NCBI GenBank assembly: GCA_030596265.1
Contig: JAUVKM010000077.1
Coordinates: 1 to 8,375 of the forward strand
Origin: Candidatus Cloacimonadota bacterium
GTDB taxonomy: Bacteria > Cloacimonadota > Cloacimonadia > Cloacimonadales > TCS61
Reading direction: 5' to 3'
DNA length: 8,375 nt
Shown here: one piece after another, positions 1 to 6,806 of the stretch
How the letters are laid out: each line of letters begins with the position of its first letter
Numbering within the stretch: the stretch's first letter is position 1
Program-made: the position numbers and the translations under genes
Notes under the pieces: generated by a model
What the model was told of the DNA's origin: nothing
Database searches by the model: none
Seen by the model: only the letters and a program-made list of their open reading frames with translations

Positions 1-479
1 AGAATTGCATTCTGTCCTTCAATTGCAATTGATTCACCCGGCATAACTTTAAGAGCATTCACGATTTTACTTACATCAACATAATTAAGATGCAATACAT
101 AAGTTCTCTCGCCGATCTCTTCTTCGATCCTGCCTCTCTCACCTACAATAAATGTTTTTTCACCAACCAGACGGTAAGATAATCCAATAGACTTAACAAC
201 AAGTGCTAAAGCCTGCTCGATTGGAACATCTTCAATGTGGATAGTGATTTTCTGCTCTTCTGATTTTTCATCTTTAGTTTCTGTATCCATCGCCAATACG
301 ATATTACAGCCACTTAATCTTGCCATTGTTGAAATGATAGTTGATACTGAGGCATCTTCTGCGTCTAATGTGATCTTCTTATTTAAAAGATCAGATACTT
401 CTGCTGCAAAGACATTCACAGATAAGAATATCATTACAGTTAACGACAATAATAGTAATCTAGTTCTATTATTCTTCAT
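1..479 (-). CDS. pilQ: Type IV pilus secretin PilQ, N-terminal part (cut by the window edge)
   Basis: Outer-membrane secretin that forms the gated pore for the pilus. The frame is open from an ATG at 479 to base 1 (about 159 codons), so the C-terminal pore domain lies outside the window. An AGGAG site ends 5 bases before this ATG; another ATG at 483 stops after four codons. Residues 1-25 form a signal peptide (basic MKNNR, hydrophobic LLLLSLTVMIFLSV, then VFA-A). Residues about 33-110 match the STN/N0 fold, with 'ITLDAEDASVSTIISTMA' and 'IEDVPIEQALALVVKSIGL' as diagnostic stretches. A linker then leads to 'RTYVLHLNYVDVSKIVNALK', the start of the first secretin N1 repeat. It lies 15 bases after the pilP-like gene, as pilQ does in classic pilMNOPQ clusters. 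No AMIN domain is seen between signal peptide and STN. A type II secretion GspD is the alternative, but the pilMNO neighbours argue for PilQ. Confidence 0.9.
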   Translation of the reverse strand, partial: MKNNRTRLLLLSLTVMIFLSVNVFAAEVSDLLNKKITLDAEDASVSTIISTMARLSGCNIVLAMDTETKDEKSEEQKITIHIEDVPIEQALALVVKSIGLSYRLVGEKTFIVGERGRIEEEIGERTYVLHLNYVDVSKIVNALKVMPGESIAIEGQNAI

Positions 480-494
480 ACATTCTCCTTTATA

Positions 495-1043
495 TTACCA
501 ATTATATTTTTTTTCTTGTGAAACTTCATTACTGTTATCAATTGCTTCTGGTTTATCAGGAAGCTTCTGAAGGGCAAGAATATTGTTTCTCCCTTTATAT
601 GAATAAACGATTTTGCCCTTAAGTATATCAGTTATCTTCCCATAAAAGAAATTGTCACCGATAGAATAGAGTTTAGTTTTTCCTTTATGTGAGATCGCAG
701 CCAATTTTTTGCCAACTTCTGGTACAATCGTTGATTCCAGGCGAACCATTCTCTCGACTTCTTGTCGCCATTGCTTCTCTAGATCTTTAATAGTTTTTAC
801 GATCAGATTTTGTTCCAATGGATCTTTAGTTACTGTAAAAACAAATTCTTTTCTATCCTGAATTGATTGCTCAATATCCTCGATCTGGTTGAATAGATTT
901 TCGCTTAATGCTAATTTCTTGTATTTGGATTCTACAGGAACAACCTTGATATCATTATAAAGACTGTTGCATTTAACACCAAGCACAATAAGGGTAATTA
1001 CAATCAAGGCAATTACAAGATCTTTTAAATATTTTTCTTCCAT
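495..1043 (-). CDS. pilP: PilP-like inner-membrane/periplasmic pilus alignment protein
   Basis: Probable PilP equivalent, the periplasmic link between the PilN/PilO pair and the PilQ secretin. It is 182 residues long and starts at an ATG preceded by GGAGG. Residues 8-23 are a hydrophobic helix (DLVIALIVITLIVLGV), and residues about 48-100 are charged and probably helical. 'FVFTVTKDPLEQ' (67-78) resembles the (Y/F)-x-DPF element found before the PilP domain. Residues 113-160, 'KLAAISHKGKTKLYSIGD' through 'GKIVYSYKGRNNILALQK', look like the small beta domain (homology region) shared by PilP and GspC. The context is strong: it begins 1 base after the pilO stop and ends 15 bases before pilQ. Oddity: PilP is normally a lipoprotein, but no lipobox is visible; Cys25 follows Gly-Val-Lys, so the anchor is probably the membrane helix. 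A GspC-like name would also fit the fold. Confidence 0.75.
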   Translation of the reverse strand: MEEKYLKDLVIALIVITLIVLGVKCNSLYNDIKVVPVESKYKKLALSENLFNQIEDIEQSIQDRKEFVFTVTKDPLEQNLIVKTIKDLEKQWRQEVERMVRLESTIVPEVGKKLAAISHKGKTKLYSIGDNFFYGKITDILKGKIVYSYKGRNNILALQKLPDKPEAIDNSNEVSQEKKYNW

Positions 1044-1044
1044 A

Positions 1045-1602
1045 TTATGCCTCCTTGATGATCATAAAGACAGAAAGTTCAAATGTTACTTTATATCTTG
1101 TATCGATAATTTCATCGAAAGTTTGAGTTTTGTCTTCTTTCACCGGTCTCACATCAAGAGTATTAAGTTTAATTATATGATCAAAAGATTCCAGTTCGGA
1201 AAGGAATTGCCCCATTTGTATAAATGTACATACAACTGAAAGAGAATATTCCTGTTCTACCAGATATGATTTATCGGAAGATACAACTTTAGGAGAAAGT
1301 GAGTCGATGGAGATCTTATACTTATCAGCCAGATTAGCCAATTGTCTTACAAAGGCATTAACATCTTCAATCGCAAATTCTTTCTCATTTGTCATACTCC
1401 GCATAATAACTTTAGATACTTCTTGTAGTTGATCATTAATTACTTTTGCACTGTTTAATTTTTCTTGTTCAACTTTTATTGCTTCATCGTATTTATCAAT
1501 CTTTTCAATCTTTGTTTTAATACTGTTTGTACTGAAATAAAAGAAACAGATAGTACTTAAGATCATTACAAATAAAAGAAGTAGATATCTTTGCTTTATC
1601 AT
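1045..1602 (-). CDS. pilO: Type IV pilus inner-membrane alignment protein PilO
   Basis: PilO pairs with PilN in the inner membrane and carries the pilus alignment complex into the periplasm. The 185-residue length is near the family norm. A single transmembrane helix spans residues about 6-23. Residues 27-65 are charged and heptad-like (IKTKIEKIDKYDEAIKVEQE), a likely coiled coil. Residues about 85-185 look like the ferredoxin-like periplasmic domain; the segment 'YSLSVVCTFIQMGQFLSELE' followed by 'IIKLNTLDVRP' is the recognisable PilO core. The ATG overlaps the pilN stop as ATGA (4 bases), and a full AGGAGGT site lies 6 bases upstream inside the end of pilN, so the two are probably translationally coupled. 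This makes sense for equimolar partners. Confidence 0.88.
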   Translation of the reverse strand: MIKQRYLLLLFVMILSTICFFYFSTNSIKTKIEKIDKYDEAIKVEQEKLNSAKVINDQLQEVSKVIMRSMTNEKEFAIEDVNAFVRQLANLADKYKISIDSLSPKVVSSDKSYLVEQEYSLSVVCTFIQMGQFLSELESFDHIIKLNTLDVRPVKEDKTQTFDEIIDTRYKVTFELSVFMIIKEA

Positions 1603-2192
1603 TTTCTACCTCCTTTTTTTGTATAACTTTTAGAAATACAATCAATTTGGAATCGGAGAATTTCAACATCCTTCTCTTTATCTTTACTAGATTTCACAAA
1701 TTGAATTTCTGGGAAGTCACCACTGATCTGCTCATCATTATTTAATTCAGTAATAAAATCATCTATCAGCTCAAATTCATTCTGCTTTCTATCAAGCCTG
1801 GTTATTCCATAAAGACTGAGTTTATTATTTTTGAAAGAGAAATGAGTGATAGCGATCTTATCAGTAGTTTTTTCTGACAAGGCAACCAGTTTCTTTGTCC
1901 AAAAGATCCTTTCGGAACTAATATTAGCAAGTCTTATAAGATCCTTTGATGAAAGAAATTCTCCACTTACTTTATAAGTTTTGATCTCATCCCTGATACT
2001 ATTAAGAAGCTTACTTCTATGTTTAATTTTAGCACTTAAATTACTGCTCAGTAATATCGCAATTAAGGTTGCAATAAAGAAAATTGTAGCATAGCTGATA
2101 GCAGAAATTTTGAATGTCCTCTTCTCCGATTCGGCTTTTTGTTTTAATTCACCAAATTTATTTAGATTTATTTTAAAGTAAAATGTATTCAT
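1599..2192 (-). CDS. pilN: Type IV pilus inner-membrane alignment protein PilN
   Basis: PilN spans the inner membrane; its cytoplasmic N-terminal tail docks into PilM and its periplasmic part pairs with PilO. The ATG at 2192 is preferred (197 residues) over a GTG at 2198, because GGGGAG sits 5 bases before the ATG and overlaps the GTG. The N-terminal tail 'FYFKINLNKF' (4-13) is a degenerate form of the INLLP PilM-binding motif, keeping only INL. Residues 29-49 are the transmembrane helix (ISAISYATIFFIATLIAILL). After a helical linker, 'RIFWTKKLVALSEKTTDKIA' (95-114) followed by 'LSLYGITR' is the familiar PilN periplasmic pattern. It lies 10 bases after pilM and overlaps pilO by 4 bases. The identity rests on motif plus position; overall PilN conservation is low. 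Confidence 0.87.
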   Translation of the reverse strand: MNTFYFKINLNKFGELKQKAESEKRTFKISAISYATIFFIATLIAILLSSNLSAKIKHRSKLLNSIRDEIKTYKVSGEFLSSKDLIRLANISSERIFWTKKLVALSEKTTDKIAITHFSFKNNKLSLYGITRLDRKQNEFELIDDFITELNNDEQISGDFPEIQFVKSSKDKEKDVEILRFQIDCISKSYTKKGGRK

Positions 2193-2197
2193 AGTCA

Positions 2198-2203
2198 CTC
2201 CCC
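2198..2203 (-). promoter_or_regulatory. Ribosome binding site deciding the pilN start
   Basis: GGGGAG read on the minus strand, 5 bases before the ATG at 2192. It begins on the last base of the pilM TAG stop and overlaps the alternative GTG codon at 2198-2196, which makes that GTG a poor start. Its overlap with the pilM stop suggests translational coupling. Confidence 0.6.
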
Positions 2204-3273
2204 TATTCCGGTCTCAATGCCAGACCCAGAGCAACTGCAAATTGTGGATCATTAGTTGTACCCGGTCTATTTGAATCTTCGAGGTTCCTGAAGGGATTAA
2301 ATACTTCTGTTGGAACTTGAAGCTGTTCAGCGATATATTCCGGAAGCCCTTTCAAATTAGCACTTCCCCCCACAAGTAATATTTTTCTGAAATCACTGTT
2401 ACCTGCCTCTTTCACATAGAATCGGAGAGATCTTTTCACCTCTTGTGTAATAAGTTCAACCGTATTCTTTTCTGTTATGTCTAAAGCAAGAAGAGAAGTT
2501 TTATCTTTTTTTACTTCTTTCTCTTTTAAACCATGCTCCAATTTATACCTTTCAGCTTCTTCATAAGAGATCTTCTGCTTTTTCATAATATCTTTAGTTA
2601 GATTAAATCCACCGTAAGCAATATCACGTGCAAAAAACTTAGAAGTTGCGCTGTATATAACCATATTGGTTTTGAATGCACCAATATTAAGAATAACATA
2701 TACACCATCTTCATTTTCACTATTAAGAATAAAACTATTAGCAACAGCTAATGATTCCAGATCAACTATACCAGGAGTTAGATCGGCACTTGTTAAAATA
2801 TTGGAATGTTCTGTTAATAATGCTTTTGTGGATGAAGCAAGTAAAATATTCATATTATTGGTTTTTTCTTCTACACTTAGAACTTGGTAATCCAAGTTCA
2901 TCTCTGCACCACTTATTGGTAAATGCTTCTTAGCCTCAAAGAATAAGGCAGATTCCAGTTCTTCATCTGGTAAAAATATTGTTTTTATCTGCTTTATACT
3001 TGTATTATCTCCACCTATCGAAGAAACAAGATGCCTGATTTTTTTTGGCTTTAGTTTCATCGTTTTTACAAGTTGAGATAATATGGGACCATAGCGATCT
3101 GGAGATAGATCTGAGAATACAGGTTCTATCCCCTCCGGAATTGTTGAAAGGCTTTCACAATTTAGTAACTTATATCCATGATGTGTTTTCTTTAGATGTA
3201 CCATCTTGATACTGTGATTACCTATGTCCAATCCGATTGATTCTTTGAAATTAACTGTTTTCGTCTTAGCCAT
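2203..3273 (-). CDS. pilM: Type IV pilus assembly ATPase-fold protein PilM
   Basis: Cytoplasmic actin/FtsA-fold protein that binds ATP and the N-terminal tail of PilN, joining the pilus motor side to the alignment complex. It is 356 residues, the usual length. The fold's nucleotide-binding motifs are visible in order: phosphate 1 'SIGLDIGNHSIKMV' (12-25), phosphate 2 'VYVILNIGAFKTNMVIYS' (191-208), and the adenosine motif 'ILLVGGSANLKGLPEYIAE' (298-316). The C-terminal 'FAVALGLALRPE' is typical of PilM. A lysine-rich segment (249-258) lies between the second phosphate motif and the last subdomain. The ATG is preceded by GTGAGG at a short 4-base spacing. It follows the large minor pilin gene after 41 bases, the longest gap in the cluster, and starts the pilMNOPQ block. 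Confidence 0.95.
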   Translation of the reverse strand: MAKTKTVNFKESIGLDIGNHSIKMVHLKKTHHGYKLLNCESLSTIPEGIEPVFSDLSPDRYGPILSQLVKTMKLKPKKIRHLVSSIGGDNTSIKQIKTIFLPDEELESALFFEAKKHLPISGAEMNLDYQVLSVEEKTNNMNILLASSTKALLTEHSNILTSADLTPGIVDLESLAVANSFILNSENEDGVYVILNIGAFKTNMVIYSATSKFFARDIAYGGFNLTKDIMKKQKISYEEAERYKLEHGLKEKEVKKDKTSLLALDITEKNTVELITQEVKRSLRFYVKEAGNSDFRKILLVGGSANLKGLPEYIAEQLQVPTEVFNPFRNLEDSNRPGTTNDPQFAVALGLALRPE

Positions 3274-3314
3274 GTAACCTCACATTTTTAGTCATTTTTT
3301 TATTTATATTTATA

Positions 3315-5642
3315 TTAATGGGTAGTCTCTACAAAATCTGCCGGAGGAGCTTTATAGAACCACGATTTCTTTTCAAATGCCGTAAGTGTTGTTTCTCCCC
3401 AACCTTCATAAATCTGTGGATAATCCGGTGGCTGTACAAATATAAACCGGTTATCATAATGATAATCTTTATTATATCCTGTTGGTAGATGCATTCCATC
3501 ATAATGATATATATCCATTTCCCATTTATTATCTCCGGGGTGATTATATGGATCACCTCCTGAACGATGAATAAATCCTCGTCTTGTTTGAGCAATCGCA
3601 CCAAAGATAGTAAGATCCCCTCTTTCGAAAAAAAGATCTTCTGCACTCTCCGGCCAGACAGGATTATACCATGGGTAATCTGTTCCATAGGGATAAACGT
3701 AACTATTAGAATTATTATTCGGGTATGAAGTTAAGTAAGCAGGGCTTTCATAAGGGAATCCGCAAGTACCAAAAACTATTGGATTACCACCATGCATATT
3801 AAAGCCCTCAATTTCCGGTGGCAACATGTTATTTGGCGGGAAAATAAATTTATGTAGATCCACATGAGTATATACAGTATCTGTATCAGGATCTAACAAA
3901 GCTTGAAATGTTATACCGGGTCCAGGATTAGGTCCATCGGAAGCAACCACAACTCCATCACCATCTAAAATCTCATAGAAATGTTCATCTTCATTTGTAC
4001 CGGCTGTGTAAGCAGTTTGTATTATATCTCCATTATTAACGTTGAATGTGTAAGTACTCAAACCACCGGAACAGGTAATTTGATTTAATATAACTACTCC
4101 ATTAATTAGAACATCTATAACTGCTCCATCCCAACCATCCCCACCGGTATCGATCAGGTTTATGGTAAATTGTTCATAAATATATGGACTTAGTGCCGTG
4201 AATTGCGGCGTTGAGCCATGCGGATGATGATATTGGAAAGTAAAGATTCCGTCATAATGACAGTACATATTCCCATGTATGCTCTCATCACCTGCCCCGA
4301 TAGCGGCATAAGCACCATAAAGCATTACATTATTACAATTTTCATCACGTAATGCCATATTATCAAAAGGATCTTTGTGTTTATATCTGATTAAGATCTT
4401 CTTCTCAGAGACAAGTCCGAAATAATCCGTTAGGTTTGTATTATCGGGATCATCAGGTGGCAAACCGTAACCAGTATCGCCATAAATAATATCGCCAACT
4501 ATGAATACAGTATCAGCACTTGCCCAGGTCTGCGCTCCACAAACTTCACCTTCGATCCAAAGCTCGGCTTGATTTACCCAAACAGAATGATTTATAACCG
4601 GAAATACTGGTCCATCCCTCCAAAGAGTATCGTAATGAGTAATATGATTCGTATAAATATGATTTGAATCTTCATACCAGTTACCACCGCTATTTACAAC
4701 GGCATCTGCCCAATCGGTATTATGCGGAAACCAGCTATACACACCAAAAGTATCAACTCCCGTGCTTACGATCTCACCAAACATGCAGTCATAACTGCCA
4801 TCATGAAGTTTCACATAGACAATATCAGTATCATCCGTACCAAGTCTCAAACCATTCTGACGGATAAGATCAGCAGTAGGATTAAAAATAATTGATGGAG
4901 CTTCTTCTAAATATCCATCTAAAAATATATCGTTCATCGGTGCATTGTCAACTAGATATCCACCCGTGGGATAATGCATAAGTCTACCGGCAGTTGTAAC
5001 CATACTATGAAAGGTAGGCCAACCGCTATTCGGTCCACCTCCAGCACACTGAACCCAGATATCATCATTAGAATGTACCGGTCCATACATCTCATCCGGA
5101 CCCCAGAATTTTACTAATGCAGCTGCTGTTCCGCCATCGGCATTTTCCGAGGCTTCTGTGTTAGTAAAATATTGATATTCGGCAAGACTTCTATTTCTTA
5201 TAAGACGCTCAGAATATCTTTTAACCGGAGATTTGTAAGATCGAGCTATCCAACGATCCCTCCTGGCAGTTATTAAAGATTGAACAGCATAAGCCTGTTG
5301 TGTTGCAATCCCCATAAAGCTGCTAATAACTATATGTTGTCCACGGCTGGAAATAAAGTATGTTGTTTTGCGATCCGGTTCTAGTATTTCAATGATACGA
5401 CCCGGTAACTCTCTCGCATCGTCATGTTCTATTGCCAGATGCAATCTGGCAGCTTCGCTGCGCAACAACAATTCTTCCTGGATCATATCGTGAGAATATT
5501 GTGTTTGTAATTGATTGTGTCCGGTAATAACCATTAATGAAGCTGAGGAAGCAACTGCAACTAGACTTAACATAACTGCAATTACCATTATGAGGACACT
5601 ACCAACATTATTACTTAATAATTTCTTAAATAGTTTCTTCAT
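3315..5642 (-). CDS. Large PilX-like minor prepilin with an inserted secreted-type beta module
   Basis: Probable minor pilin at the fibre tip, 775 residues, far larger than Proteobacterial PilX (about 200). Residues 1-14 (basic, ending NNVG) are a type III prepilin leader; the mature helix starts 'SVLIMVIAVMLSLVAVA' and has Met, not Glu, at mature position 5. Residues about 178-193 contain 'KFWGPDEMYGPVHSND' and 377-388 contain 'DTVFIVGDIIYG', patterns I associate with large PilX-like proteins (possibly the DUF4900 type). The C-terminus has 'DLTIFGAIAQTRRGFIH' (676-692), 'GYNKDYHYDNRF' (722-733) and 'PPDYP', also shared by that group. Residues about 491-580 form a distinct GDGWDG module. There are seven cysteines (199, 286, 368, 436, 461, 524, 627). 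The protein is rich in Tyr, His, Asn and Asp, as secreted adhesins often are. GGGAGA precedes the ATG. A tip-adhesin role is inference. Confidence 0.8.
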   Translation of the reverse strand: MKKLFKKLLSNNVGSVLIMVIAVMLSLVAVASSASLMVITGHNQLQTQYSHDMIQEELLLRSEAARLHLAIEHDDARELPGRIIEILEPDRKTTYFISSRGQHIVISSFMGIATQQAYAVQSLITARRDRWIARSYKSPVKRYSERLIRNRSLAEYQYFTNTEASENADGGTAAALVKFWGPDEMYGPVHSNDDIWVQCAGGGPNSGWPTFHSMVTTAGRLMHYPTGGYLVDNAPMNDIFLDGYLEEAPSIIFNPTADLIRQNGLRLGTDDTDIVYVKLHDGSYDCMFGEIVSTGVDTFGVYSWFPHNTDWADAVVNSGGNWYEDSNHIYTNHITHYDTLWRDGPVFPVINHSVWVNQAELWIEGEVCGAQTWASADTVFIVGDIIYGDTGYGLPPDDPDNTNLTDYFGLVSEKKILIRYKHKDPFDNMALRDENCNNVMLYGAYAAIGAGDESIHGNMYCHYDGIFTFQYHHPHGSTPQFTALSPYIYEQFTINLIDTGGDGWDGAVIDVLINGVVILNQITCSGGLSTYTFNVNNGDIIQTAYTAGTNEDEHFYEILDGDGVVVASDGPNPGPGITFQALLDPDTDTVYTHVDLHKFIFPPNNMLPPEIEGFNMHGGNPIVFGTCGFPYESPAYLTSYPNNNSNSYVYPYGTDYPWYNPVWPESAEDLFFERGDLTIFGAIAQTRRGFIHRSGGDPYNHPGDNKWEMDIYHYDGMHLPTGYNKDYHYDNRFIFVQPPDYPQIYEGWGETTLTAFEKKSWFYKAPPADFVETTH
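3903..4172 (-). other. GDGWDG-type beta module inside the large minor pilin
   Basis: Residues about 491-580 of the 775-residue minor prepilin. The module opens with 'FTINLIDTGGDGWDGAVIDV', continues with a short 'INGVVI' strand, 'YTFNVNNGDIIQTAY', 'GTNEDEHFYEILDGDG' and ends near 'GPGITFQA'. This is the layout of the small beta-sandwich repeats, with a DSxGDGWNG signature, found in many secreted proteins of FCB-group bacteria. The Asp/Gly loops (D498, D502, D505; D560, D562) could bind a metal such as calcium, which is inference. The sequence on both sides looks like one continuous PilX-like region, so the module appears inserted. Confidence 0.6.
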
Positions 5643-5651
5643 AATATCTCC

Positions 5652-6329
5652 CTATTCTTCTTCTTCTATTTCTAAACTCGCATGTGAATTACCCAGGAAG
5701 ATAGAAGTTTCATAAGTAATAGTCCTGGTGTTTCTTCTTATATCATCTTCGTTGGATTGGCTTCTCAATTTTTCACGGAATCTAACCTGCCCAACTAGTT
5801 TAATATCAAGCAACAAAGGATTACCCTGCGCATCAGTTTCGCTTACAGTCCATATTCGCAATGGATTTTTTATTTTAAATTGGGGTTCCCTGCCGATATA
5901 TTTAATTGGTGTAGTTGGAAATACTACTTTGTTTTCGTAACTGTTTATACCATATCTCCCTTTTGTTTCTAATTGCATATCATCATTTACAATATACTTA
6001 ACCCAGTAGCTTTCTTCCTCGGCAGTATTAAGAGTTAAAGGCATTACCTTAATAGAATTTCTAGAATCACCAACTTTTACTTTTTTGGCAGTAGCAATAC
6101 CAATAAGACCTTCATCATCTGTCACACCTTGACACATATATCCGTGTCTCATTACTTCTATAGCATCAAAAAGATCCTGCTGCAATTGAGAATATAGCTT
6201 CACTTCCTGGAAATTAGTTACAAAATGAACCGTACCGATACCAAATATCACAAATACCAATGCTACAAGCGGAAGACCTGCAATAATCTCAATAAGTGAA
6301 TAACCTCTATTATTTTTTAATAATTTCAT
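5652..6329 (-). CDS. PilW-like minor prepilin
   Basis: Minor pilin with a classic N-terminal methylation signal: leader 'MKLLKNNRG' (9 residues), then mature 'YSLIEIIAGLPLVALVFVIF', with the conserved Glu at mature position 5. Residues about 36-65 continue the long alpha helix (NFQEVKLYSQLQQDLFDAIE). The rest is a beta-rich globular domain without recognised family motifs, ending in an acidic tail (LEIEEEE). At 225 residues it fits the PilW/GspJ size class, and its place between a PilV-like and a PilX-like gene supports PilW by analogy. The ATG has GGGGG 7 bases upstream, lies 2 bases after the preceding stop, and the gene ends 9 bases before the next start. Its likely role is to help initiate the fibre or form the tip complex. 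Confidence 0.78.
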   Translation of the reverse strand: MKLLKNNRGYSLIEIIAGLPLVALVFVIFGIGTVHFVTNFQEVKLYSQLQQDLFDAIEVMRHGYMCQGVTDDEGLIGIATAKKVKVGDSRNSIKVMPLTLNTAEEESYWVKYIVNDDMQLETKGRYGINSYENKVVFPTTPIKYIGREPQFKIKNPLRIWTVSETDAQGNPLLLDIKLVGQVRFREKLRSQSNEDDIRRNTRTITYETSIFLGNSHASLEIEEEE

Positions 6330-6331
6330 TA

Positions 6332-6805
6332 CTATTCCCCCACATCAACTCTGTAGAAATAATCTTCCCGCAAGACAAGAGTTCTTTCTTTATTTAAAAC
6401 GTCATTAAGGAAATATTCCGGTCCATCGCGCCAGGTTATTTTCACGCTGATTACGTCGTAATCGACATATTGAGAAACAACCATGTCTGTATATGTAACT
6501 CTAGTGGGAGGATGGATAAGTCCGTAAACAGGCTTATCATTTTCATCATCTATAAGAAAATCTCCCGAAACAAATCCATTGATATCCGTAATGATTTCAT
6601 TATTTCGATTAACGAATTTAAGCCGTTCTAGTTTCTGATGTGCTTTTAAGAGAACAACTCTATAATGGTAATTTCCCACTGCATTATGCCATGCATAATA
6701 CGAACTTAAAAATAAACCACTAAGAGCAATAGTTACGATTATCAAACCTGCAAGAGCTTGAATAATACCAAAACCATCATTAGATCTTAATGTTTTTTTA
6801 ATCAT
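6332..6805 (-). CDS. PilV-like minor prepilin lacking the conserved Glu5
   Basis: Minor pilin of 157 residues. I start it at the ATG at 6805, one base after the pilT stop. The longer reading from a TTG at 6829 adds 8 residues before a complete leader and would overlap pilT by 23 bases. Leader 'MIKKTLRSNDG' (11 residues) is followed by mature 'FGIIQALAGLIIVTIALSGL', a normal pilin helix except that position 5 is Gln instead of Glu. The helix continues to 'VVLLKAHQKLERLKF' (50-64), a pattern seen in PilV/GspI-type minor pilins. The C-terminal half contains a short beta-rich domain ending 'YFYRVDVGE'. The ribosome site is weak (GGGGACGG, 9 bases upstream), so translation probably depends on coupling to pilT. 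Confidence 0.75.
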   Translation of the reverse strand: MIKKTLRSNDGFGIIQALAGLIIVTIALSGLFLSSYYAWHNAVGNYHYRVVLLKAHQKLERLKFVNRNNEIITDINGFVSGDFLIDDENDKPVYGLIHPPTRVTYTDMVVSQYVDYDVISVKITWRDGPEYFLNDVLNKERTLVLREDYFYRVDVGE

Positions 6806-6806
6806 T

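Noticed and set aside
235..570. Plus-strand open frame of 111 codons
   Set aside because: It lies opposite pilQ and the end of the pilP-like gene, both clearly coding on the minus strand; its product has no recognisable domain and no ribosome site.
3274..3314. Rho-independent terminator between the large minor pilin gene and pilM
   Set aside because: The A-rich spacer contains no GC stem or hairpin on the minus strand, and the following gene belongs to the same pathway and direction.
3329..3688. Minus-strand open frame of 119 codons in another frame of the large minor pilin gene
   Set aside because: The main frame carries conserved PilX-like motifs throughout this stretch; the alternative product is low-complexity, Ile-rich and unlike any known protein.
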